22,199 bases of DNA from an uncultured Hungatella sp. (GTDB lineage Bacteria; Bacillota; Clostridia; Lachnospirales; Lachnospiraceae), in the NCBI GenBank assembly GCA_910585645.1, contig CAJUFP010000083.1, forward strand, positions 1 through 22,199, given 5' to 3'. The notes under the pieces are model-generated. The model had not been told where the DNA came from. It saw nothing but the letters and a program-made list of their open reading frames with translations, and did not search any database. A program made the position numbers and the translations under genes. Positions 14,301 through 20,263 of this stretch are shown here, in pieces. Within the stretch, counting starts at the first letter, position 1. Every line of letters starts with the position of its first letter.

Positions 14301-14799
14301 CAGGCGTGGGCGTCCCCAGAATATACTGGCCAAATGGCAGGAGGACTTGGGATTTGCAGAAGACAGGGCTGTGGGGAAGCTGTGTCAGACAGCGGTATTC
14401 TACAAAACCATGGGGGAGATGCTGGAAAGTCTGGCCTTTGGTCAGGAAAGCGACTTAAAGCGGTGCGGCGGCAGGACGTATACCGCTGACTGCGTGACAT
14501 TGATGACATTTCACGGCTCGAAAGGGCTGGAATTTCCGGCGGTTATTTTGTACGGTGTCAAAAAGGGCATGGTGCCTTTGGAGTTTAAGGGAAGAGAGAC
14601 CGATATGGAGGAGGAGAGAAGGCTTTTATACGTGGGCGTTACCAGGGCAAAGGAGGAGCTTATCATCACCTGGTCAGGGGAAGGTTCCGTATTTATGGAA
14701 GGGCTGTCCGGCAAAGGGCTTGTGCAGGGAAAGACCAGGCTAAAGAGCGGCGGGTGGGACAATGGCAGGCAGATGAGTTTATTTGATTTTATGAGCTGA
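11317..14799 (+). CDS. Endonuclease Q-like PHP nuclease fused to UvrD-type helicase
   Basis: A 1160-residue fusion. Residues 1 to about 423 form a PHP-type nuclease close to endonuclease Q, which nicks DNA 5' of deaminated bases. It has ADLHIHSRYS (4-13), NSDAHS (217-222) and a four-cysteine zinc finger (C273, C276, C289, C292). A low-complexity linker follows (about 424-568), containing four 12-residue repeats. The rest is an SF1 UvrD-family helicase: Walker A GPGTGKT (589-595), FTNKAAQEM (621-629), VDEFQD (765-770), GDPDQAIYGFRGA (793-805), NYRSTPQIL, TFHGSKGLEF (1064-1073) and LLYVGVTRAKEEL. It is somewhat short for a full UvrD, so a domain may be reduced. AAAGGAGG lies 10 bases before the ATG. 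A coupled role in repair of deaminated DNA is inference. Confidence 0.9.
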   Translation: MIIADLHIHSRYSRATSRDCTPEYLDLWARRKGISLLGSGDFTHPQWRGELAEKLTPAEEGLYVLKEEFRIKDSATEGRYEPRFVISGEISSIYKKNGKVRKVHNVILLPGLEEAEVLARKLETIGNIHSDGRPILGLDSRDLLEITLELCPRAIFVPAHIWTPHFSMFGAFSGFDTIEECFEDLAPCIRAFETGLSSDPPMNWRLSALDRLQMISNSDAHSPAKLGREANLLDIDMSYEGLYGAVQEGKGLAGTIEFFPEEGKYHYDGHRKCHLCLSPKEAEQYQGKCPVCGKKLTMGVSHRIGQLADREEGFVPERARHFESLVPLPEVIGASVGHSAASAKVQRLYEDMLKGLGAEFSILREIPAEDIQKKAGYLVAEGIRRLRQGKVQRFPGFDGEYGIIKLFEPSELEAMDGQMSMFAMGGGLGVRKTPGDGSGTAGLGDGESGSMTAGPGDGESGSMAAGPGDGESGSMTAGPGDGESGSMAAGSGQWEDDGAAGTDACRDGSQGAVAGEAGVVRLSDGDGKRGTGSMAAETGGPGVVSVAAGEGACGDGRSGDVNGNGTGELNSRQLEAVRSIAPRIAVVAGPGTGKTKTLVSRILYLLQNRRVKPSEITAVTFTNKAAQEMRERLEAQLGGKKNGRNLHIGTFHSICHEILKASGESSILADEGTALDIAREVGVQLGIKEKPGKLRQMISEKRTALEAEGALNTSGEVPWLDQAVKLYEEQLAAAHGMDFDDLLLKTLSLTEDPDFAFKGFTYLLVDEFQDISPLQYRLIQAWSRKGREVFIIGDPDQAIYGFRGADPESFDRFCQEQGAEVIRLKDNYRSTPQILDLSRQVLKNRDTVKAVRQEGLPVRVVQASGEMAEAIFVAKEINRLVGGIDMLDTEEGFACPDDRTPRSFKDIAVLYRTHRQAELLEKCLKKEGIPYVVAGREEFLVEPQVQGTMAFFRSILDEGDGLARRQCLRLLWNLDEDCISQSVYEAMAETYKKMCRRGRPQNILAKWQEDLGFAEDRAVGKLCQTAVFYKTMGEMLESLAFGQESDLKRCGGRTYTADCVTLMTFHGSKGLEFPAVILYGVKKGMVPLEFKGRETDMEEERRLLYVGVTRAKEELIITWSGEGSVFMEGLSGKGLVQGKTRLKSGGWDNGRQMSLFDFMS
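12646..12789 (+). repeat. 36-bp in-frame tandem repeats in the nuclease-helicase linker
   Basis: Four units of 36 bp encode residues 444-491, each GDGESGSM followed by (T/A)AG(P/S), with T and A alternating between units. The copies are almost identical in bases as well, which points to recent expansion or conversion. Copy-number change would lengthen or shorten the linker without breaking the frame. Confidence 0.9.
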
Positions 14800-14855
14800 C
14801 GGCTGTAACGAAACCGGTGTGCGGGTCACTAATTAACAGGAAGGAGGAAAACCAG

Positions 14856-15374
14856 ATGGATTCCATGGAAGAGATTTACAGAACCCACGCAAAAACCGTA
14901 TATGGTTTTCTCCTGACCCGGGCGCGTGACTCGGACACGGCGCAGGAGCTGACCCAGGAGACCTTTTACCGGGCTGTAAAGCAGTGGAAAGGGTTTAAAG
15001 GGGATAGCGCGGTTTCTACCTGGCTCTGCGGCATTGCCAGGAATGTTTGGCTGGAATACGCGAGAAAGCAGAAAAAGAGGCTGGATATGGAGAGAGAGCT
15101 GGGGCAGGGGGATATGATGAACCCTGCCGCGGCAAAGACGGTCCAGGAGTCGGCGGAGGAAACTCACCTGGCTATGTGGGATTCCATGGAGGTCCTGCAG
15201 GCCCTCCACAAGTTAAAGGAGCCTGTGCGGGAGACCATGTATCTCCGGCTTACAGGCAACCTGACCTTTAAGCAGATCGGTCAGATCATGGGCAGAAGCG
15301 AAAATTGGGCCAGAGTCACGTTTTACCGGGGAAAGGAAAGTATCTTGAAGGAGGTAAAGAAGGATGAAACATAA
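14856..15374 (+). CDS. ECF-type RNA polymerase sigma factor
   Basis: A 172-residue sigma-70 family protein of the extracytoplasmic-function type. Region 2 is at about residues 5-65 (YRTHAKTVYGFLLTRARDSDTAQELTQETFYRA, then STWLCGIARNVWLEYARK). Region 4 is at about 110-165 (LHKLKEPVRETMYLRL, then TFKQIGQIMGRSENWARVTFYRGKESIL). There is no region 1 or 3, as expected. The ATG at 14856 follows AAGGAGG by 7 bases and is chosen over the in-frame ATG at 14817. It overlaps the anti-sigma gene by 11 bp, the usual coupled pair. The regulon and stress are unknown. It follows the nuclease-helicase gene by 56 bp with no terminator seen, so read-through is possible. Confidence 0.92.
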   Translation: MDSMEEIYRTHAKTVYGFLLTRARDSDTAQELTQETFYRAVKQWKGFKGDSAVSTWLCGIARNVWLEYARKQKKRLDMERELGQGDMMNPAAAKTVQESAEETHLAMWDSMEVLQALHKLKEPVRETMYLRLTGNLTFKQIGQIMGRSENWARVTFYRGKESILKEVKKDET

Positions 15375-16350
15375 GATCCCATGCTACATGATACAGGATC
15401 TGCTTCCCCTGTATATGGACGGACTGACCGGGGAGCCTACGGCAAAGGACATTGAGGAGCATCTAAATACCTGCGGAGACTGCAGGGCAAGCTATGACAG
15501 GATGAAAGCGGATATGGGCCAGGTTATGGACGAGCAGAGGTCGGAGGCGGGCCGGGAGATTGATTACCTGAAGGCTCTGCGGACCAGAAATATCCGAAAC
15601 ATCATCTGCGGGATGGCTGCTGCGGCTGCTGTGGCCATGACAGCGGTAGGGGTAAAGCTGTTTTTCATCGGATCTCCGTCGGAAGCTTACATGATAACTT
15701 ACCTGGATGTGGATCAGGAACAGATTCATGTGGGCGGTATTTTTCAGGGGTCGGCTTCTGTGTATGGCAGGCACAAGATCGCGCGCCAGGAGGACGGCAC
15801 CCAGAAACTGGTCGTCTACGCATGTCTGGCTTCAGGCTGGAATCGGGGAGGCGCATTTAACGTGACAGTGGACAGAAGTGAAGTGGAAAACCAGGTGGAT
15901 ATTGGCGGCGCCACTGTGAAAGAGGACGGGACTGTTATCAGCAAAATGGCCAATGAACTGTATGACGCAAAGAATCCCTATATCGGAGACATGTCTGCCA
16001 ACGGCCGCCTTGCACATATCCTGGATATAGGAGGGGAGATGGGAGGATTTACCAGCGAGCTGCAGACGGTCTCGGAGCCCTATGGCTGGACGTTACACCA
16101 TAAGGACAGTGTGCGCAATTCGGCGGTGTTTGAGTCCAGGATGAAGGACTATGGATGTGTGATGCTGGCTCTTATTGACAATCTGGGAGAGATTGGCTGG
16201 ACCTACACCGTGGAGACGGAGCAGGGCCCTGTCCAAAGGCAGACGACCTTGACAGTTCAGGAGGCGTCGGAATATGTGGGAGATTCCGTAAAGTCTTTTG
16301 GCCGGAGTCCGGAGAAGGTCCAGGAACTGCTGGACAGGTTAAGCTTGTGA
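15364..16350 (+). CDS. Zinc-finger (zf-HC2) membrane anti-sigma factor
   Basis: A 328-residue protein. The N-terminal cytoplasmic part (IPCYMIQDLLPLYMDG, then EEHLNTCGDCRASYD) is the anti-sigma zinc finger, with H33, C37 and C40 as the HxxxCxxC set. One membrane segment follows (about residues 80-103, ICGMAAAAAVAMTAVGVKLFF). The remaining 220 residues should lie outside and show no recognised domain; they are probably the sensor. The start overlaps the sigma gene by 11 bp, so the two proteins are made together. By family precedent it holds the sigma factor inactive until an outside signal triggers release or proteolysis. The signal cannot be read here. Confidence 0.9.
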   Translation: MKHKIPCYMIQDLLPLYMDGLTGEPTAKDIEEHLNTCGDCRASYDRMKADMGQVMDEQRSEAGREIDYLKALRTRNIRNIICGMAAAAAVAMTAVGVKLFFIGSPSEAYMITYLDVDQEQIHVGGIFQGSASVYGRHKIARQEDGTQKLVVYACLASGWNRGGAFNVTVDRSEVENQVDIGGATVKEDGTVISKMANELYDAKNPYIGDMSANGRLAHILDIGGEMGGFTSELQTVSEPYGWTLHHKDSVRNSAVFESRMKDYGCVMLALIDNLGEIGWTYTVETEQGPVQRQTTLTVQEASEYVGDSVKSFGRSPEKVQELLDRLSL

Positions 16351-16375
16351 TTTCAAACGTTTTTTAAAGAAATCC

Positions 16376-16404
16376 TTTTCCAGGCGGGAGGAATGTGCTA
16401 TAAT
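16376..16404 (+). promoter_or_regulatory. Promoter of the V4R-GGDEF-ackA unit
   Basis: TATAAT (16399-16404) preceded by TGC makes an extended -10 element, with a weak -35 TTTTCC (16376-16381) 17 bp upstream. Transcription should start near 16410, giving a leader of about 140 nt. Confidence 0.6.
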
Positions 16405-16424
16405 GTGTAAATGAGGTTAAATAG

Positions 16425-16523
16425 GCAACCTCTATTACTGATGCCTGAAAGTATTTCAGACGTAACAGTTCAGATAACCTTTGAGCTGTTACTTTCAGAC
16501 ATCAGCACAGTTGCTTTTCAGGC
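16425..16523 (+). promoter_or_regulatory. Structured leader with competing stems
   Basis: The main fold pairs CTGATGcCTGAAAGT (16438-16452) with ACTTTCAGaCATCAG (16491-16505), 14 of 15 bp. TAACAG/CTGTTA (16463-16468 and 16486-16491) lies inside and GCAAC/GTTGC (16425-16429 and 16510-16514) outside. The same CTGAAA arm could instead pair with TTTCAG at 16454-16459, and GCCTGAAA (16443-16450) with TTTCAGGC at 16516-16523. The leader thus has three alternative partners for one arm. The last one lies about 15 nt before the ribosome site AAGGGG (about 16540). It does not match a riboswitch class known to me. Confidence 0.6.
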
Positions 16524-16550
16524 AATGAAGTAATATGGGAAGGGGCTTTT

Positions 16551-17114
16551 ATGAGTCAGAATGTATTTCTTGATGATAAAAAGACATTGACATTAGATGA
16601 TTTCATGAAAAACAACGCGCAGGAGAGGGATAATCTGGGCGACCAGATTCCTGTCACGGTATACCGTCTGCTGGAATACGCGATTCGGGAAGCGCTGGAG
16701 GAGCGGTTTGGAAAGGAAGTGCAGGAGAGCGTGTTTCGGGAAGGCGGATTCCGCGCAGGGAAATATTTCGCGAAAAATTTTTTGGATGTTACGCTTCCGA
16801 TCAATGAGTTTTTGGCCCAGCTTGGCAGAGAGCTGGAGATCTTGAAGATGGGCGTACTTCATATAGAAGAGTTGGACCGGGATACAGGAAGGTTTGTGAT
16901 GACTGTGGCCGAGGATGCGGACTGTTCGGGCCTTCCGGTGCTGGGCGAGACGGTCTGTAATTATGACGAAGGGTTTCTGTCAGGGGTTTTGACCGCCTAT
17001 ACAGGAAAGGCGTACAAGGTGAGAGAGATCGACTGCTGGGCTACCGGGGACCGGGTATGCAGATTTTGTGCCGAGGTAAGTGAAAGAACTACAAGGAGCT
17101 GCCATGGAAGATAA
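16551..17114 (+). CDS. V4R-domain sensor protein
   Basis: A 187-residue cytoplasmic protein. Residues about 30-175 form a V4R (4-vinyl reductase) domain: a helical start, RDTGRFVMTVAEDADCSGLP, GETVCNYDEGFLSGVLTAYTG and REIDCWATGDRVCRF. Cysteines at 125, 136, 162, 170 and 173 fit the family pattern, in which such domains bind small ligands, metals or heme. The gene is the first of a tightly packed group. It overlaps the diguanylate cyclase gene by 11 bp, so it is probably the input module that controls cyclic-di-GMP synthesis. AAGGGG precedes the ATG. The ligand is unknown. A structured leader lies upstream. Confidence 0.87.
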   Translation: MSQNVFLDDKKTLTLDDFMKNNAQERDNLGDQIPVTVYRLLEYAIREALEERFGKEVQESVFREGGFRAGKYFAKNFLDVTLPINEFLAQLGRELEILKMGVLHIEELDRDTGRFVMTVAEDADCSGLPVLGETVCNYDEGFLSGVLTAYTGKAYKVREIDCWATGDRVCRFCAEVSERTTRSCHGR

Positions 17115-18381
17115 AAATTGCCAGATTCTTTTTGAATATCTGAAAAGTATAGTCTATGATACTCCGGATGAGAAGCCGGGTCTGGAAGGCCTGGAATCTC
17201 CGTATAAGAGATTGGGCCAGGGGATGGAGGTTCTTGAGAGATGGCTGGAGGAGATGCGTACATACTCGACGGATCTCTCCAAAGGGAATCTGTCAGGGAC
17301 TTTGCCGTCAGAGGAGAATCCACTGTGCATGAATCTGAAAAATCTTCACGCCAGTTTAAATCACCTGACCTGGCAGGCGAAACAGGTGGCGGCCGGGGAT
17401 TATTCTCAGCAGGTTTCTTATCTGGGGGAGTTCTCAGAGGCCTTTAACACGATGATCGCCCAGCTGAAAGAGCGGGAGGCTCAGTTAAAGGCGGAGAAGG
17501 AAGCAGTGGAGAAACAGGCAGATATTCTTCACAGCTACAATGAGCTTTTGCTGGAACTGACGCGAAAACAGAGAGAGTGGATCATCATCGTTGATGTGGA
17601 GAGCAAGGATATTGTGTACTGCAACAAGCGGGTTGTGGGATATGAGGAGATTGCTGACAAGGAATTTTGTATAAATTGCAGGAACCGGCTTCCGTTTCTT
17701 GAGAAGATCCTTTACTGGGAGGACAGAGAGCAGATTCACGCGTGGGAGGCCTGCGACGGCAACCGCCGGTACTACCGGGTTACCACGTTTCCTCTGGAGT
17801 GGAAGAAGCGGAAGGCCTATGCCCATATCCTTATGGATGTTACGGACGAGAAGCTGGAGGCCAGATATTTGAAGGATAAGGCTTACCATGACGGTCTGAC
17901 CGGGATCTATAACCGGATGTACTTTGAGGAGATCATGCATAAGATCCTCCAGGAGAAGGAGCAGGTGGTCCTGGGCTATCTGGATCTGGACTGTTTAAAG
18001 ACGGTTAACGATCAGTACGGCCACGGGGAGGGCGACGACTATATACTGCGGTTTGTTTCCACGGTGAAAAAGTATTTCCGCACGACAGATATTTTTGCCA
18101 GGATCGGAGGCGACGAGTTCTGTCTGATCTTGAATAACATCTCCTCCAAGGTGGCAGAGGAAAAGCTTGATTCGGCGATGAGGGAGTTTCAGGGATTCAG
18201 GGATAAGAAGTACATTCACGGATTCAGTTTTGGCGTGACAAAGATTCAGGGAAAGGACGAGACACGGGATCTTGCTGAGATAATCAAAGAGGTGGACGCC
18301 GCGATGTATCAGTGTAAGCGGAAGAATAAGGAACTGTACAAACGGCAGCAGGAGGGAATATATGAGAATCCTGGTGATTAA
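17104..18381 (+). CDS. HAMP-like/PAS diguanylate cyclase (GGDEF)
   Basis: A 425-residue soluble protein. It has a HAMP-like helical part (about 90-150, LTWQAKQVAAGDYSQQV then coiled coil), a PAS-like domain (about 160-250, WIIIVDVESKDIVYCNKRVV) and a GGDEF domain to the end. The catalytic motif RIGGDEF (GGDEF at 335-339) is intact. RTTD, five residues upstream (326-329), is a product-inhibition I-site, so the enzyme should synthesise cyclic-di-GMP and be shut off by it. No membrane segment is seen. The ATG at 17104 follows AAGGAG by 6 bases and overlaps the V4R stop. The in-frame GTG at 17080 lacks such a site. Its 3' end overlaps ackA by 20 bp. The upstream V4R protein is the probable sensory partner. 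Confidence 0.9.
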   Translation: MEDKNCQILFEYLKSIVYDTPDEKPGLEGLESPYKRLGQGMEVLERWLEEMRTYSTDLSKGNLSGTLPSEENPLCMNLKNLHASLNHLTWQAKQVAAGDYSQQVSYLGEFSEAFNTMIAQLKEREAQLKAEKEAVEKQADILHSYNELLLELTRKQREWIIIVDVESKDIVYCNKRVVGYEEIADKEFCINCRNRLPFLEKILYWEDREQIHAWEACDGNRRYYRVTTFPLEWKKRKAYAHILMDVTDEKLEARYLKDKAYHDGLTGIYNRMYFEEIMHKILQEKEQVVLGYLDLDCLKTVNDQYGHGEGDDYILRFVSTVKKYFRTTDIFARIGGDEFCLILNNISSKVAEEKLDSAMREFQGFRDKKYIHGFSFGVTKIQGKDETRDLAEIIKEVDAAMYQCKRKNKELYKRQQEGIYENPGD

Positions 18382-19567
18382 CAGCGGAAGCTCCTCCCTG
18401 AAGTTTCAGGTCATTGACTCGGAGACCGAGCAGGTGCTGGCCAAAGGCCTGTGTGAGCGCATCGGAATTGACGGGATATTTACCTACAGGACGGACAAGG
18501 TCTCCGTAAAGGAGCCGGTGGCCATGGAGAACCATACCCAGGCCGTACATACGCTTCTGGATACCCTGGTGGATCCGGAGAAGGGGATCATAGGCAGTTT
18601 TCAGGAGATTGATGTTATCGGACACCGGCTGGTACACGGCGGGGAGAAGTTTACCGGCTCCGTGGTGGTGACGGACGAGGTGATCCAGGCCATGACAGAG
18701 TGCAACGACCTGGCGCCGCTGCACAACCCGGCCAATCTGATCGGAGTGGACGCCTGCCGGAAGCTGATGCCGGATACGCTGATGGTTGGTGTGTTTGACA
18801 CGGCCTTCAACCAGACCATGGAGCCTAAAGCTTACCTGTACGGCCTGCCTTACCGGTATTATGAAAAGTACAAGATCCGCCGTTACGGATTTCACGGTAT
18901 CAGCCACAAGTACGTATCCCAGAGGGCGGCGCAGTTTATGGGGCAGGACCCCAGGCATGTGAAGACCATTGTGTGCCACCTGGGCAACGGAGCCAGCATC
19001 AGTGCCGTGAAGTACGGAAAGGTGATCGACAATTCCATGGGGTTTACGCCTCTTGAGGGTCTGGTTATGGGAACCAGGTGCGGGGATGTGGACCCTGGCG
19101 CATTGGAGTTTCTGGCAAAGAAGGAGAACCTGGATTTTCCGCAGGTCATGGCAATTTTGAATCAGGAGTCAGGGGTTCTGGGCATTTCCAAGAACTACTC
19201 CAGCGATTTCAGGGAACTGAAGGACGCGGAGATAAAGTACAACGAGAAGGCGGCTCTTGCCAGGGAGATCTTTGCCTACAAGGTGGCCAAGTATGTGGGC
19301 AGCTATGCGGCTGCCATGAACGGGGTGGACAATATCGTGTTTACCGCCGGGGTTGGGGAGAATGATTCCGACATCCGGGAGGAGATATGCAGTTATCTGG
19401 AGTTTCTGGGGATTACGCTGGACGAGCTTAAGAACCGGGAACAGGCGGAAGCTGTAAGAATATCGGAGGGAACTTCCAAGGTTAACGTGCTGGTGATCCG
19501 GACCAATGAGGAGCTGGAGATTGCCAGGGAGACTGCGGAGGTGGCGCGGCAGAACGGCGTAAGATGA
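18362..19567 (+). CDS. ackA: Acetate kinase
   Basis: A 401-residue protein, the usual length for acetate kinase, which makes ATP and acetate from acetyl-phosphate. Signatures are VINSGSSSLKFQ (5-16), GHRLVHGG (R89), VFDTAF (D146), RRYGFHGISHKYV (H178), HLGNGASISAV, LVMGTRCGDVDP (R239) and NEELEIARET near the end, the expected phosphate, acetate and nucleotide contacts. Position 150 is Asn in AFNQTM where most homologues have His; it is not one of the known catalytic residues. The start lies inside the end of the GGDEF gene, with GGAGGG as ribosome site. No pta gene is adjacent, which is unusual, as ackA normally follows pta. A terminator lies at its end. Confidence 0.95.
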   Translation: MRILVINSGSSSLKFQVIDSETEQVLAKGLCERIGIDGIFTYRTDKVSVKEPVAMENHTQAVHTLLDTLVDPEKGIIGSFQEIDVIGHRLVHGGEKFTGSVVVTDEVIQAMTECNDLAPLHNPANLIGVDACRKLMPDTLMVGVFDTAFNQTMEPKAYLYGLPYRYYEKYKIRRYGFHGISHKYVSQRAAQFMGQDPRHVKTIVCHLGNGASISAVKYGKVIDNSMGFTPLEGLVMGTRCGDVDPGALEFLAKKENLDFPQVMAILNQESGVLGISKNYSSDFRELKDAEIKYNEKAALAREIFAYKVAKYVGSYAAAMNGVDNIVFTAGVGENDSDIREEICSYLEFLGITLDELKNREQAEAVRISEGTSKVNVLVIRTNEELEIARETAEVARQNGVR

Positions 19568-19592
19568 CGCTGTTCTGCTTATTTTTTCTTTT
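19549..19592 (+). terminator. Intrinsic terminator overlapping the ackA stop
   Basis: GCAGAACgGCGT (19549-19560) pairs with ACGCtGTTCTGC (19567-19578), a 12-bp stem in RNA with one G-U pair. The loop AAGATG ends just before ACGC and includes the first two bases of the ackA TGA. TTATTTTTTCTTTT follows, so it acts on the plus strand. The minus side lacks a T-run. Confidence 0.85.
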
Positions 19593-20130
19593 CCATAGCC
19601 AAAAACCAATTCCCCGTATTCTGCGTCAGGCTTACAAGGGTTGACAGTACCTGGTCCCGGTCGTAGTCCCGGCTTCCCATGTAAGCGTAGTATCCGCCGT
19701 AGATGGTGTAGGTCAGCACCATGTTCCGCACAGGGTCCAGGTGATACTGAGGATATTTTTCGGCGATCATCTTCTTGATGGACTGCTCGATTTTTGACAC
19801 AAACAGGCTGCTTCGGCTGTCGGAGAAGAGAATCTGAATCAGATGATCCTGGGATAAGTATCCCAAAACCAGCTGGCGGGTAAATTCTCCCGTGTTCTCC
19901 CAGATGTATTCGGAGTGGTCCATGGACTGAATCACAGACAGGACCACTTCATCTTCCAGTGAGTCCGACAGCTCGTATATGTCCCCGTAATGAGAGTAAA
20001 AGGTTGATTTATTGACCATAGCCATTTCACACAGTTCCTTGACCGTGATCTTCTCCAGCGGCCTTTTGGCCCGGAGAGCCAGGAAGGCGTTGATGATGGC
20101 TTTTTTTGTTTTTACAATCCGCAGATCCAT
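19579..20130 (-). CDS. TetR/AcrR-family transcriptional regulator
   Basis: A 183-residue protein with an N-terminal TetR helix-turn-helix (about residues 27-54, KITVKELCEMAMVNKSTFYSHYGDIYEL). The helical C-terminal domain resembles that of the short, TetR_C-type regulators common in clostridia. The start follows GAGGGG by 6 bases. It is divergent from the branching-enzyme gene, and a 17-bp near-palindrome lies between them, so it may control glgB, itself or both. The ligand is unknown. It shares the convergent side with ackA. Confidence 0.88.
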   Translation of the reverse strand: MDLRIVKTKKAIINAFLALRAKRPLEKITVKELCEMAMVNKSTFYSHYGDIYELSDSLEDEVVLSVIQSMDHSEYIWENTGEFTRQLVLGYLSQDHLIQILFSDSRSSLFVSKIEQSIKKMIAEKYPQYHLDPVRNMVLTYTIYGGYYAYMGSRDYDRDQVLSTLVSLTQNTGNWFLAMEKKK

Positions 20131-20226
20131 GAGTTTTCCCCTCTCTCCCGACGATTTTGGAAATGAGTTGGTTATCCGACTTTAGGATGGAATCGTCTGT
20201 GGCGGATACCAAGGTTTATTTTTATA

Positions 20227-20243
20227 ATGGTGTATTATACCAT
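20227..20243. promoter_or_regulatory. 17-bp near-palindrome between TetR gene and glgB
   Basis: ATGGTGTATTATACCAT reads as an inverted repeat with one mismatched pair. It lies 21 bp before the glgB ATG and about 97 bp before the TetR start. It overlaps TATTAT (20233-20238), a possible glgB -10, and TATAAT on the minus strand (20234-20239). Partly symmetric T and A runs flank it (TTTTTAT, then ATAAAAA). It is a candidate operator for the adjacent TetR regulator. Confidence 0.5.
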
Positions 20244-20263
20244 AAAAATGAGGGGGACTATAG

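Noticed and set aside
16425..16523. Cyclic-di-GMP riboswitch of the GEMM class before the GGDEF unit
   Set aside because: The sequence lacks the conserved GEMM core and its stem arrangement; only a generic structured leader is supported.
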